From: TMP-24 sp046348855
Lineage (GTDB): Bacteria; Pseudomonadota; Alphaproteobacteria; Rhodobacterales; Rhodobacteraceae
Direction: 5' to 3'
NCBI GenBank assembly: GCA_046348855.1
Contig: JAXMDK010000004.1
Location: 1 to 64,000 of the forward strand
DNA: 64,000 bases
Position numbers and translations under genes: made by a program. The notes under the pieces are model-generated. The model saw only the letters and a list, made by a program, of their open reading frames with translations, did not search any database and was not told the origin of the DNA. How positions within the stretch are numbered: the first letter of the stretch is position 1; each line of letters begins with the position of its first letter. Below, piece after piece: positions 51,786 to 60,841 of this stretch.

Positions 51786-54548
51786 ATGGGCGAATGGGAA
51801 TTGCTGGCGCTGGTCGCCGGACTGGTGGTGCTGGCCCTGCCGGTGGCGGTCATCGCGCTGATCGTCGCGGTCGGGCGGTTGCGCCGCCGGGTCGACGCGC
51901 TGGAACGGACGGTCGTCGGCCTGACCCGCCGGCAGGATGCGCCCGCCCCCGAAGCCCCGGCCGAACGCCGGGCGGCAGCCGAACCGCCGCCACTGCCCGA
52001 GACTGCCCTGCCGACGCCGGACCGCGCCGTAGCCGCCGCCGCAATCGATACCGGCCCGTGGGACCGCGCCGCCGCGCGGTCGGCCGGGCCGGACGGAGCT
52101 GGCGCGCAAGATGTGCCGCCTGCCGGGCCGGTGGTGCTGACCGCCGCCCGCGCCTCGGCGCTGGGCGACTGGCTGAAGGCCAACTGGATCTATGCGGTCT
52201 CGGCCTTGTCTCTGGCCTTTGCCGGCGTGTTCTTCGTGCAATACGGCATGGAAAAGGGCCTGCTGCCGCCGCCGGTGCGGGTGGCGATGGGGCTTCTGTT
52301 CGGGGCGGCGCTGGTGGCGGCGGGCGAGGCGATCCGCCGCCGGTCGGGTGGCGGGACGGGCGATGCGGCGGGGACGGCGACCGCCTATCTGCCGTCAACC
52401 TTCGCCGGCGCCGGGCTGGTGTCGATGTTCGTGGCGATCCTGGCGGCCCGCCAGCTTTATGGGCTGATCGGGGTCGAGGCGGCCTTTGCCGGGCTGCTGG
52501 CGGTGGCGGCGCTGGCGGTGGGGCTCGGGTGGGTCTACGGGCCGATGCTGGCGGCGGCGGGGCTTCTGGGCGCCGGGGCCGCGCCCTTCGTGATCGGCGG
52601 GTCGAGCGACAATGCCAGCTGGCTTTACGGCTATTTCGCGCTGCTCGCCGGGGCGGGGCTGGCGGTAGACACGCTGCGGCGCTGGGCCTGGATGTCGGTT
52701 CTGGCGCTGGCGGTGGGCTATGCCGGGACGGGGCTGGTGCTCGCGGGTTCGGGCGGGGCGGGCTGGTGCGCGCTGGCGCTGGCGGCGATCGCCGCGCTGG
52801 CGGTGCTGGTGCCCTGTCGCAGCCTCTGGCCTGACCATGCCGGGCCGACCCTGGCGGAAACGCTGCTGGCCCGGGGCGCGGCGGGTTGGCCGGCCTTTCC
52901 GGTCCGGCTGGCGGCGGGGGCGGTGGCCCTGTCGGTGATCTGGCTGGCGGTGATCGAGGGGCAGGGGGCCACCGATGACCTGCTGGCCTTCTTCTGTCTT
53001 GCGGCCCTGACGGGCGCGCTGATCCTGTGGTCGCGCGGCGCGCCGGGGCTGGCCGATCTGGCGGCGCTGCCGGCGGCGGGCTATCTGGGGCGTCTGGTGC
53101 TTGAAGGATGGCGGGGCTGGCCGCTGGCCGCCGATCACGCGGCGCAGGCCATCGCCCTGCGCGCGCCCGAAGTCGGGCCGCCGCAGACCGTGGCCTTGCT
53201 TTTGGCGCTGGCGGCGGGGCTGACCGTGCTGGCCGCCTGGAGATCGGATGAAGGAGGGGCGCATCGGCCCTTCTGGGCGGCGGGCGCGGCCCTGATGGCC
53301 CCCCTCGCGGCGGTGGTGCTGGAGCTGTTCTGGGCGCCGTCGGCGGTGGTCGGCGCCTACCCCTGGGCCTTGCAGGTTCTGGCGCTGGCGGCGTTGATGA
53401 CTGCCATCGCCCTGCACTTTGCCCGCGCCGACGCCGGCGACATGCGCCGCGCCGCCTATGCGACGCTGTCGACCCTGTCGTTGATCGCGCTGGCGCTGTT
53501 CCTGATCGCCACCAAGGGCGCGCTGACACTGGCGCTGGCGGCGCTGGTGCTGGTGGCCGGGGTGCTGGACCGGCGGTTCCGGCTGCCCGAGATGGGGCTG
53601 TTCCAGCAGGCGGCGGTCATGGGGCTCAGCTACCGGCTGGTCATCGACCCCGGCCTCGGCTGGGCGGTCGACAGCGCCGCCTGGTGGGAGGTCGCGGCCT
53701 CCTACGGCGGGGCGGCGGCGGCGATGGCCGGGGCGCTGCGGCTGATGGGCGACCTGCCGCGCCGCGATGCGCGGGTGTTCCTGGAATCGGGCGGTGCGGC
53801 GGCTGCGGCGCTGGGCGTGAACGTGGTGCTGACCCGCTGGCTGACCCACGGCGCGGGTGGCGACTGGCTGCTGACCCATTGGGCGGCAAGCCTGAACGCC
53901 ATGCCCTGGCTGGTCCTGATGCTGGTGCAGCTTTACCGGATGCGGCCGGGCGGCACGCTCGGCTGGCTCAGGCTGGCGATTGCCGTGGTGGCGGGGCTGC
54001 TGGCGCTGGCGGGCATCGGCGCGGCGGTCGTGCCGTTCAGCCCGCTGGTCGATTTCATCGGCCAGGCCGAACGGATGGTCTACGGCCCGCCGGTTGTCGA
54101 TACGCTGCTGGTCGCCTACGGCCTGCCGGCGGCGCTGCTGCTGGTGGCGGCAGGGCGGATGGGCCATCTGCCGCGCTGGGTGATCTGGGCGATGCGCGGG
54201 GCCGGCTGGGCGCTGGCGGCGCTTTATGCGGGGCTGGAGATCCGGCGGTTCTGGCAGGGCGACGATCTGTCGGTGGCGGGCGTCGCGCAGGGCGAGCTTT
54301 ACAGCTACACGCTGGCCTTGATGGTGCTGGGGGCGGGGCTTCTTTACCGGGCAATCGCCCGGGGCTCGGCCGACCTGCGCCGGGCGGCGATGGCGGTCAT
54401 CGGGCTGACCGTGGCCAAGGTGTTCCTGATCGACGCGGCCGGGCTCTCCGGGCTGACGCGGGTGGCCTCATTCGTGGGCCTTGGGCTGGCGCTTGCGGGC
54501 CTGGCCTGGCTGAACCGCTGGGCGGCGGCGCGGCAGGGGGGCGGCTGA
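51786..54548 (+). CDS. DUF2339 multi-spanning membrane protein
   Basis: A 920-aa protein with an N-terminal helix, a short charged coiled stretch (LRRRVDALERTVVGL), a Pro/Ala-rich linker (50-120) and then about 24-28 hydrophobic segments. NWIYAVSALSLAFAGVFFVQYGMEKG (about 125) and TVAKVFLIDAAGLSGLTRVASFVGLG (near the end) are DUF2339 hallmarks. No activity is known for the family. GGAGGGACGGA stands before the ATG. It follows the ycjXF-like pair by 58 bp, so co-transcription is possible. Confidence 0.85.
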   Translation: MGEWELLALVAGLVVLALPVAVIALIVAVGRLRRRVDALERTVVGLTRRQDAPAPEAPAERRAAAEPPPLPETALPTPDRAVAAAAIDTGPWDRAAARSAGPDGAGAQDVPPAGPVVLTAARASALGDWLKANWIYAVSALSLAFAGVFFVQYGMEKGLLPPPVRVAMGLLFGAALVAAGEAIRRRSGGGTGDAAGTATAYLPSTFAGAGLVSMFVAILAARQLYGLIGVEAAFAGLLAVAALAVGLGWVYGPMLAAAGLLGAGAAPFVIGGSSDNASWLYGYFALLAGAGLAVDTLRRWAWMSVLALAVGYAGTGLVLAGSGGAGWCALALAAIAALAVLVPCRSLWPDHAGPTLAETLLARGAAGWPAFPVRLAAGAVALSVIWLAVIEGQGATDDLLAFFCLAALTGALILWSRGAPGLADLAALPAAGYLGRLVLEGWRGWPLAADHAAQAIALRAPEVGPPQTVALLLALAAGLTVLAAWRSDEGGAHRPFWAAGAALMAPLAAVVLELFWAPSAVVGAYPWALQVLALAALMTAIALHFARADAGDMRRAAYATLSTLSLIALALFLIATKGALTLALAALVLVAGVLDRRFRLPEMGLFQQAAVMGLSYRLVIDPGLGWAVDSAAWWEVAASYGGAAAAMAGALRLMGDLPRRDARVFLESGGAAAAALGVNVVLTRWLTHGAGGDWLLTHWAASLNAMPWLVLMLVQLYRMRPGGTLGWLRLAIAVVAGLLALAGIGAAVVPFSPLVDFIGQAERMVYGPPVVDTLLVAYGLPAALLLVAAGRMGHLPRWVIWAMRGAGWALAALYAGLEIRRFWQGDDLSVAGVAQGELYSYTLALMVLGAGLLYRAIARGSADLRRAAMAVIGLTVAKVFLIDAAGLSGLTRVASFVGLGLALAGLAWLNRWAAARQGGG

Positions 54549-54557
54549 CCCCGCACC

Positions 54558-54965
54558 TCAGCGCAGGATCGGCGTGCCGTCCCCGGCGACGGCGCGGTCG
54601 ACGACGCCGAACCGCAGGCCCTGGCCGATCCGGTGGGCCAGCGCCGACCAGCTGGCGGCGGTTTCGGGCGCGAGGTTGCGCGCCAGCACCCGGTCAAAGA
54701 GGTCGAGCCACGGCGCGAACATGCCGGGCCGGACGTTGCCGGCGGCGCGGTGGACCTGCATCGGGTTGCCGTCATAGGCCCGTTCCATCAGGATCGCATT
54801 GCGCCAGAACCGGGCGATCTTTTCCTCGTGCGCCGGCCAGTCGGTCACATGCGCGGCAAAGACCGGGCCCAGCGTCGGATGCTGGCGGATCGCGGCGTAG
54901 AAATCGGCGACCACACGGTCGATTTCGGCGGGCGTGATGGCGAAGCGGGGCGGCAGGGCAGGCAT
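54558..54965 (-). CDS. Group III truncated hemoglobin
   Basis: A 135-aa 2-on-2 globin. ITPAEIDRVVADFYAAIRQHPTLGPVF gives the A/B helix with Y23 as likely B10. HEEKIARFWRNAILMERAYDGNPMQVHRAA contains the proximal histidine, probably H72. The ATG at 54965 has AAGGAGA 5 bp upstream; an earlier ATG at 54990 lacks one. The family binds O2/NO with unknown role. It diverges from the ileS leader and shares a 112-bp gap with it. Confidence 0.86.
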   Translation of the reverse strand: MPALPPRFAITPAEIDRVVADFYAAIRQHPTLGPVFAAHVTDWPAHEEKIARFWRNAILMERAYDGNPMQVHRAAGNVRPGMFAPWLDLFDRVLARNLAPETAASWSALAHRIGQGLRFGVVDRAVAGDGTPILR

Positions 54966-55041
54966 GGGCGTCTCCTTCGCGGCAGACATGGCGCGCGGGG
55001 GCGCGGGATGCAAGCGGGCAGCCTGTCGCAGCGGGGCGCAC

Positions 55042-55070
55042 TTTACGCCGCGCCGCCCCTTTCCTATAAG
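55042..55070 (+). promoter_or_regulatory. Strong promoter of the ileS transcript
   Basis: TTTACG (55042-55047) and TATAAG (55065-55070) are 17 bp apart. Transcription should start at 55076-55078, exactly at the ATG of the small Ile-rich ORF, so that ORF would be leaderless. It is the best sigma70-like match in this gap. Confidence 0.68.
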
Positions 55071-55077
55071 GCAGGCC

Positions 55078-55128
55078 ATGAGACGCACACCCGCGATCAT
55101 CATTCGAATTACCGGCCCGGCGCGCTGA
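55078..55128 (+). CDS. Candidate isoleucine leader peptide of ileS
   Basis: The 16-codon ORF MRRTPAIIIRITGPAR has three consecutive Ile codons (55096-55104) and a fourth at 55108-55110, then TGA at 55126. It lies 77 bp before ileS and begins at the predicted transcription start. Ile-tRNA shortage would stall ribosomes at these codons. Leader peptides of this type are established for ilv operons; an ileS case in a proteobacterium would be unusual. Conservation has not been tested. Confidence 0.6.
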   Translation: MRRTPAIIIRITGPAR

Positions 55129-55155
55129 TCCTTCAGACGCCGGGTTGAAGGCGTC
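55122..55155 (+). promoter_or_regulatory. Overlapping alternative hairpins of the ileS leader
   Basis: Hairpin 1: GCGCTGA (55122-55128) with TCAG/CGC (55133-55140) and one bulged A; its 5' arm contains the leader stop codon. Hairpin 2: GACGCC (55136-55141) with GGCGTC (55150-55155). They share 55136-55140, so only one can form at a time. A further GAAGG/CCTTC pairing (55147-55162) competes with hairpin 2. No U-run follows, so the mechanism (termination or translation control) is open. Confidence 0.55.
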
Positions 55156-55205
55156 CGACCCTTCGCGCCGACTGGAACCGAACCTGCCCCCAAGGATTGC
55201 CCGAG

Positions 55206-58124
55206 ATGTGCGCCGACACGACCTCCAAGACCGGACCCGACTACCGCGACAGCGTGTTCCTGCCCGAAACCGATTTTCCCATGCGTGCCGGCCTGCCGCA
55301 GCGCGAACCCAACTGGCTGGCCCGGTGGGAGCGGATCGGCGTCTACGACCGGCTGCGCGCCAAGAAGGGCCGCGCGCCCTTCACCCTGCATGACGGCCCT
55401 CCCTATGCCAACGGCCACCTGCACATCGGCCACGCGCTGAACAAGATCCTCAAGGACATGGTGGTGCGCAGCCAGCAGATGATGGGCCGCGACGCCCGCT
55501 ATGTGCCGGGCTGGGACTGCCACGGCCTGCCGATCGAATGGAAGATCGAGGAACAGTATAGGGCCAAGGGGCTGGACAAGGACGCCGTCGACATCGTCGC
55601 CTTCCGCCAGGAATGCCGCAAGTTCGCCGAAGGCTGGATCGACGTCCAGCGCGAGGAGTTCAAGCGGCTGGGCGTGACCGGCAAGTGGGACGATCCCTAC
55701 CTGACCATGGCCTACCACGCCGAGGCGGTGATCGCCGACGAGTTCATGAAGTTCCTGATGAACGGCTCGCTCTATCAGGGCTCGAAGCCGGTGATGTGGT
55801 CGCCGGTCGAAAAGACCGCGCTGGCCGAGGCCGAGGTCGAATATCACGACCATACCAGCCATCAGGTTTGGGTGGCGTTCAAGGTTCTGGGCGGCGCGCC
55901 CGCACATCTGGATGGCGCGCGGGTGGTGATCTGGACGACGACCCCCTGGACCATCCCGCAGAACCGGGCGGTGGCGTTCGGGCCGAGCATCGGCTACGGC
56001 CTTTACGAAGTCACCGGCCGCCCGCAGGACAGCAACGCCACCATCGGCGCGACCTACATCCTTGCCGACAAGCTGGCCGAAAGCGTGTTTTCCGCCGCGA
56101 AGCTCGAGGCGGGCATGTATCGTCGCCTGCGCAATGTGTCGGCCGACGAACTTGGCGCGCTGACGCTCGCCCACCCCTTCCGCGGCATCGAAGGTGCGAA
56201 CGGCGAATGGGACTATGACGTCCCGATGCTCCCCGGCGACCATGTCACCGACGACGCCGGCACCGGGTTCGTCCATACCGCGCCCAGCCACGGCGACGAC
56301 GACTATCAACTGGGCCTGAAGTTCGGCCTGCCGATGACCTACAATGTCGAGCCGGACGGATCCTACCGCGCCGACCTGCCGCTTTTCGGTGGCCAGGCGA
56401 TCATCCTGCCCGACGGCAAGGAAGGGCCGGCCAACGTCAGCGTCATCAAGCAGCTGGCCTATGCCGGCGCTCTGTTCGCCAAGGGCAAGCTGAAGCATTC
56501 CTACCCACATTCCTGGCGGTCGAAAGCGCCGCTGATCTACCGCAATACCCCGCAATGGTTCGTGGCGATCGACCAGAAGCTTGCCGACGGGATGACCACC
56601 TACGGCGACACGATCAGGAAGCGCGCGCTGAATTCGATCAACCAGCTGGTCGAATGGACGCCGGTCGCCGGGCGCAACCGCCTGCATTCGATGATCGAGG
56701 CGCGGCCCGACTGGGTGCTGTCGCGCCAGCGCGCCTGGGGCGTGCCGCTGACCTGCTTCGTGAAGAAGGGCGCCAAACCGACCGATCCCGATTTCCTGCT
56801 GAAGAACGCGCAGGTCAACGCCCGCGTCGTCGCGGCGTTCGAGGAGGGCGGCGCGGATGTATGGTATTCACAAGGATTCAAGGAAAAGGTGCTGTCCGGC
56901 ATCGTGGATTCGTCGGAATATGAACAGATCTTCGACGTGCTGGACGTGTGGTTCGACAGCGGTTCGACCCATGTGTTCGTGCTGCGCGACCGCGCGGACG
57001 GCACCGCCGACGGGCTGGCCGACCTTTACCTCGAAGGCACCGACCAGCATCGCGGCTGGTTCCATTCCTCGATGCTGCAGGCCTGCGGCACCAAGGGCCG
57101 CGCCCCCTATCGCGGGGTGCTGACCCACGGCTTCACGCTCGACGAAAAGGGCATGAAGATGTCCAAGTCGCTGGGCAATACCGTGGCGCCCCAGCAGGTG
57201 ATCGACGAATATGGCGCCGACATCCTGCGGCTGTGGGTGGCGCAGTCCGACTACACGGCCGACCTGCGGATCGGGAAAGAGATCCTGAAGGGCACTGCCG
57301 ACAGCTATCGCCGGCTGCGCAATACCCTGCGCTTCGTCCTGGGCAACCTGTCGGGGTTCACCGAGGCTGAAAGGGTCGCGCCGGAGGCGATGCCGGAACT
57401 GGAACGCTGGGTGCTGCACCGGCTGGCGGAACTGGACCATGTGGTGCGCAAGGGCTACCAGCAATACGATTTCCAGGGGGTGTTCCAGACGCTGTTCACC
57501 TTCTGCACGGTCGACCTGTCGGCGGTCTATTTCGACATCCGCAAGGATTCGCTTTACTGCGATGCGCCCGACAGCCCGCGCCGGCGGGCGGCGCGGACGG
57601 TGCTGGATATCCTGTTCCAGCGGCTGACCACCTGGCTGGCGCCGATCCTGGCCTTCACGATGGAGGAGGTCTGGCTTTGCCGACATCCGGGCGAGGACAG
57701 CTCGGTCCACCTGGTCGACATGCCGGAAACCCCCGCCGACTGGCTGGACGAACCGCTTGCGCAGAAATGGGACATGGTCCGCCGGGTCCGCCGGGTGGTG
57801 ACGGCGGCGCTGGAGGTGCAGCGCACCGCCAAGGTGATCGGCGCCTCGCTCGAAGCCGCGCCGGTGGTGCATGTCGAGGATGCGGCGGTGCTGAAGGCGC
57901 TGAAATCGGTCGACTTTGCCGATCTGTGCATCACCTCGGCCATCCAGGTGACGGGCGATCCCGCCCCGCAAGAAGCCTTCCGGCTGGGCGACGTGCCGGG
58001 GGTCGGCGTGGTCTTTGAACTGGCCGAGGGCGAGAAGTGCCAGCGCTGCTGGAAGATCCTGCCCGACGTGGGCAGCCACCGGCACGAAGGCACCTGCGCC
58101 CGCTGTGACGCGGCGCTGGGATGA
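55206..58124 (+). CDS. ileS: Isoleucyl-tRNA synthetase
   Basis: A 972-aa class I synthetase. The HIGH motif is PPYANGHLHIGHA at 65-77, KMSKSLGNTV gives the second signature, the editing domain CP1 includes WTTTPWTIPQNRAVAFG, and the C-terminal zinc site is CQRCWK...CARCDAAL. The ATG at 55206 has AAGGA 10 bp upstream; a TTG at 55197 is too close to it. The stop overlaps ogt (ATGA). An upstream Ile-rich leader ORF suggests attenuation. Confidence 0.96.
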   Translation: MCADTTSKTGPDYRDSVFLPETDFPMRAGLPQREPNWLARWERIGVYDRLRAKKGRAPFTLHDGPPYANGHLHIGHALNKILKDMVVRSQQMMGRDARYVPGWDCHGLPIEWKIEEQYRAKGLDKDAVDIVAFRQECRKFAEGWIDVQREEFKRLGVTGKWDDPYLTMAYHAEAVIADEFMKFLMNGSLYQGSKPVMWSPVEKTALAEAEVEYHDHTSHQVWVAFKVLGGAPAHLDGARVVIWTTTPWTIPQNRAVAFGPSIGYGLYEVTGRPQDSNATIGATYILADKLAESVFSAAKLEAGMYRRLRNVSADELGALTLAHPFRGIEGANGEWDYDVPMLPGDHVTDDAGTGFVHTAPSHGDDDYQLGLKFGLPMTYNVEPDGSYRADLPLFGGQAIILPDGKEGPANVSVIKQLAYAGALFAKGKLKHSYPHSWRSKAPLIYRNTPQWFVAIDQKLADGMTTYGDTIRKRALNSINQLVEWTPVAGRNRLHSMIEARPDWVLSRQRAWGVPLTCFVKKGAKPTDPDFLLKNAQVNARVVAAFEEGGADVWYSQGFKEKVLSGIVDSSEYEQIFDVLDVWFDSGSTHVFVLRDRADGTADGLADLYLEGTDQHRGWFHSSMLQACGTKGRAPYRGVLTHGFTLDEKGMKMSKSLGNTVAPQQVIDEYGADILRLWVAQSDYTADLRIGKEILKGTADSYRRLRNTLRFVLGNLSGFTEAERVAPEAMPELERWVLHRLAELDHVVRKGYQQYDFQGVFQTLFTFCTVDLSAVYFDIRKDSLYCDAPDSPRRRAARTVLDILFQRLTTWLAPILAFTMEEVWLCRHPGEDSSVHLVDMPETPADWLDEPLAQKWDMVRRVRRVVTAALEVQRTAKVIGASLEAAPVVHVEDAAVLKALKSVDFADLCITSAIQVTGDPAPQEAFRLGDVPGVGVVFELAEGEKCQRCWKILPDVGSHRHEGTCARCDAALG

Positions 58125-58573
58125 GCGCGCGGGCCGTCGTCGACGGCCCGTTCGGGCCCCTGACCCTGACCGAAGAGGCCGGGGTCATCGTCCGGCTGGA
58201 CTGGCGGGCATTGCCGGGGACGCCGACGCCGCTGCTCGATGAGGCGGCCCGCCAACTCGCGGCCTATTTCGACCGGCGGCTGACGCGGTTCGACCTGCCC
58301 TTGGCCTTCCTGCCGGGGCTCGCGGGCGACGTGCAGCGGGCGATGACGGCGATCCCCTATGGCGAGACGCGGACCTATGGCGATCTGTCGCGGGCGCTGG
58401 AGGTTCCGGCGCAGGCGATCGGCCAGGCATGCGGCGCCAATCCCCTGCCGATCCTCATTCCCTGCCACCGCATCCTGTCGGCGACCGGCCTTGGCGGCTA
58501 TTCGGCGCCCGGCGGGATCGAGACCAAGGTGGCGCTGCTGCGGCTGGAGGGGGCGGCGTCGCTGCTGATCTGA
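58121..58573 (+). CDS. ogt: Methylated-DNA--protein-cysteine methyltransferase
   Basis: A 150-aa Ogt-type DNA repair suicide enzyme removing O6-alkyl groups from guanine. The acceptor is C115 in LIPCHRI. IPYGETRTYGDLSRAL is the helix-turn-helix region. An N-terminal RNase-H-like half is present but short. It overlaps the ileS stop by 4 bp, so it is co-translated with ileS. There is no Ada regulatory domain. Confidence 0.93.
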   Translation: MSARAVVDGPFGPLTLTEEAGVIVRLDWRALPGTPTPLLDEAARQLAAYFDRRLTRFDLPLAFLPGLAGDVQRAMTAIPYGETRTYGDLSRALEVPAQAIGQACGANPLPILIPCHRILSATGLGGYSAPGGIETKVALLRLEGAASLLI

Positions 58574-58654
58574 GCCATGCCAGCGGCGGGCGCGACACGT
58601 GCGCGGCTTGTGGCGGGCGACGCGCCTTGCTAGGTCTGGCCGGAAGGGGACACC

Positions 58655-59491
58655 ATGAGCCTTTATCTTCTTGCCGTCGTTCTGGGCGCGGCCTTCCTGC
58701 ACGCTGCCTGGAACGGGCTGGTGCGGCTGGGGGCGAGCCGGGTCCATGCGATGATGGTCCTGTCGGCGGTGCAGGGCGTGATCGGGCTGGTGCTGGCGGT
58801 CAGCAACGCGACGCCGCAGGCGGCGGCCTGGCCGTGGCTGGTGGCCTCGGGGCTGGTTCATTCGGTCTACAAGACCTTCCTGACCTATGCCTATGAACAT
58901 GGCGACCTCAGCCGGGTCTATCCGCTGGCGCGCGGCACCGCGCCGATGCTGGTGCTGATGGTCGAAAGCCTCTACTTCGGCGAGGCGCTGTCATGGCCCG
59001 AGGTCGGGGGGATCGCGCTTCTGGGCCTGGGCATCCTGATGCTGGCGACGGGTGTGTTCACCGACGGGGAATCGCGCCGGCTCCTGCCCTATGCGTTTGC
59101 GGCGGCGACGGCGACGGCGGGCTATTCGGTGCTGGACGGCGGCGGCGCGCGGCTGGCGGGCGATACGGTGGCATTCGTCGGCTGGATGTTCGTGCTGGAC
59201 GGGGTGGTGTTCGCCGTGGTGATGAGCCTTCTGCGCGGCCGCGCCGCCTGGCCGCGGCCAGGCAAGGTCTGGCTGGTCGGCAGTTCCGGGGCGGCGGCCT
59301 CCTATGCCTCCTACGCGGTGGCGGTCTGGGCGATGACCCGGGCGCCGGTCGCGCTGGTGGCGGCGATCCGCGAAACCTCGATCGTCTTCGGAGTGCTGAT
59401 CGGTTGGCTGTGGTTTGGCGAACGGATGACGCGGGCAAAGGCGGTTTCGGCGGCGATGATCGCGGCCGGCGTGGTGGTGACGCGGTTCTAG
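58655..59491 (+). CDS. EamA/DMT family transporter
   Basis: A 278-aa inner-membrane protein with about ten helices arranged as two EamA repeats. FLHAAWNGLVRLGASRV opens repeat 1 and GYSVLDGGGARLAG opens repeat 2; IRETSIVFGVLIGWLWFGERMTRAKAVSAAMIAAGVV is the typical last segment. Substrate cannot be deduced. Its start lies 81 bp after ogt with GGAAGGGGAC upstream. The 282-bp gap downstream (59492-59773) has no recognisable gene. Confidence 0.85.
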   Translation: MSLYLLAVVLGAAFLHAAWNGLVRLGASRVHAMMVLSAVQGVIGLVLAVSNATPQAAAWPWLVASGLVHSVYKTFLTYAYEHGDLSRVYPLARGTAPMLVLMVESLYFGEALSWPEVGGIALLGLGILMLATGVFTDGESRRLLPYAFAAATATAGYSVLDGGGARLAGDTVAFVGWMFVLDGVVFAVVMSLLRGRAAWPRPGKVWLVGSSGAAASYASYAVAVWAMTRAPVALVAAIRETSIVFGVLIGWLWFGERMTRAKAVSAAMIAAGVVVTRF

Positions 59492-59773
59492 ATTGCAGTC
59501 GCATCAATTGGATTCCGCAACTGCCGACGGCCGCGGTGCTCGCCTGCTGCGCGCTGGCCGTCATTTCATTACCGCGACATGCGCGGCGCATTTGCCGGCT
59601 CGCCTGCTGGGTGGCGGGCGCTTACGCACCCGCCTGGGCGGGCACCGTCCGTGCCCGAACCTTCAGCTTGCGGCCCACCTCTTGGCCTGCGCTTGCGCTT
59701 TCGGCCAACGGGCCGGGCAACGCGCCACTGGCGCGTCGCCTGATCGGCCCGACGAACCAGAGGGCAACCCCCC

Positions 59774-60841
59774 TCAGTGCTCGTGGCGGTGATGCAGGTC
59801 GGATGGCGCGATGGCTGTGGGTCAGCCTTCCGTGGCGATGGCGGTGGCTGTGGCGGGGGTCGGGGGACGCCGGGGGCGTGGTCATGCTGCGTGGGGTCGG
59901 CATGGTCGTGCCAATGGTCATGCTCCGTCGGCTCGTGCTTATGTTCGTGGTCATGTCGTTCGCTCAGATGCAGCCAGACGCCGAAGGCCATCAGCACCGC
60001 CGCCGCCAGCAACTGCAGCGTGACCGGATCGCCGAACATCGGCACCGCCACGCCGCGCCGATGAAGGGCGCGGTCGAGAAGCCCCGGTGCGCGCCGATCT
60101 TGAGGTAGCGGAGCGCCAGAACAAAAAGAACGAGGCTGAGCCTGCAGCCCAGGAACCCGATCAGCCCGGCGGCGGTGTGACCACCGGCGGCAGCGCCGCG
60201 CCACGGGCCAGCGCCAGGCCCAGGTTGACGCTGCCGGCCACCAGCCCCTTGGCCAGCGCGATCTGCACCGGATCGGCGGCCGACAGCTTGCGCGTCAGGT
60301 TGTTGTCGATGCCCCAGGCGATGCAGGCGCCGACGATGGCCAGCGCCCCAAGGCCGGTCGCGCCGCCGCCCGGCCCCTGCCAGGCCAGCACCAGCGCGCC
60401 GGCAAGGATCGCGCCGGCCCCGGCCAGCAGCCGCCGGTCGGTATGTTCGCGCAGGACCAGCCAGGCGATGGCCATCGTCGCCAGCCCCTCGACATTCAGC
60501 AGGAGCGCCGCCGTTGCCGCCGGGGTCCGGGCCAGCCCGATCATCAGAAGCGCCGGGCCGACCGCGCCGCCCATCAGCACCACGGCGGCGAGCCACGGCA
60601 GGTCGGCGCGGGCCAGCGCCGCCTGGCGCGGGGCGCCGGGAACGCGGGCGCGGGCCAGATGCAGGCAGCCAAGCCCGATCCCCGACCCCAGGTAGAGAAG
60701 CCCGGCCAGCAGGAACGGGTCGAGCCCGCCGCCCATGAGCAGCTTGGCCAAGGGCGTGCTTGCCCCGAACAGGACGGCGGACAGAAGCGCGATTGCCGGG
60801 GCGGGCAGGCGGGCTGGGCGGTCCGGCGTGGCGCCGGTCAT
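59774..60841 (-). pseudogene. EamA/DMT transporter with His-rich tail, frameshifted
   Basis: The ATG at 60841 overlaps the pcs stop (ATGA). The first 227 codons are a normal EamA protein (AIALLSAVLFGASTPLAKLLMGGG, GPALLMIGLARTPAATAALLLNVEGLAT, NLTRKLSAADPVQIALAKGLVAG). At about 60170 a small insertion gives VTPPPG and TGA. Further sequence continues in other frames: GLIGFLG...LSLVLFVLALRYL, then VPMFGDPVTLQLLAAAVLMAFGVWLHLSERHDH, then a His-rich tail HSHRHRH and finally SDLHHRHEH with stop at 59774. At least three frame changes are needed. Intact relatives may be metal-linked transporters; the tail is a likely metal site. Confidence 0.75.

Noticed and set aside
59492..59773. Gene in the gap after the intact EamA transporter
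   Set aside because: All frames give short Arg/Ala/Pro-rich peptides without motifs or ribosome sites; no RNA-like fold stands out.
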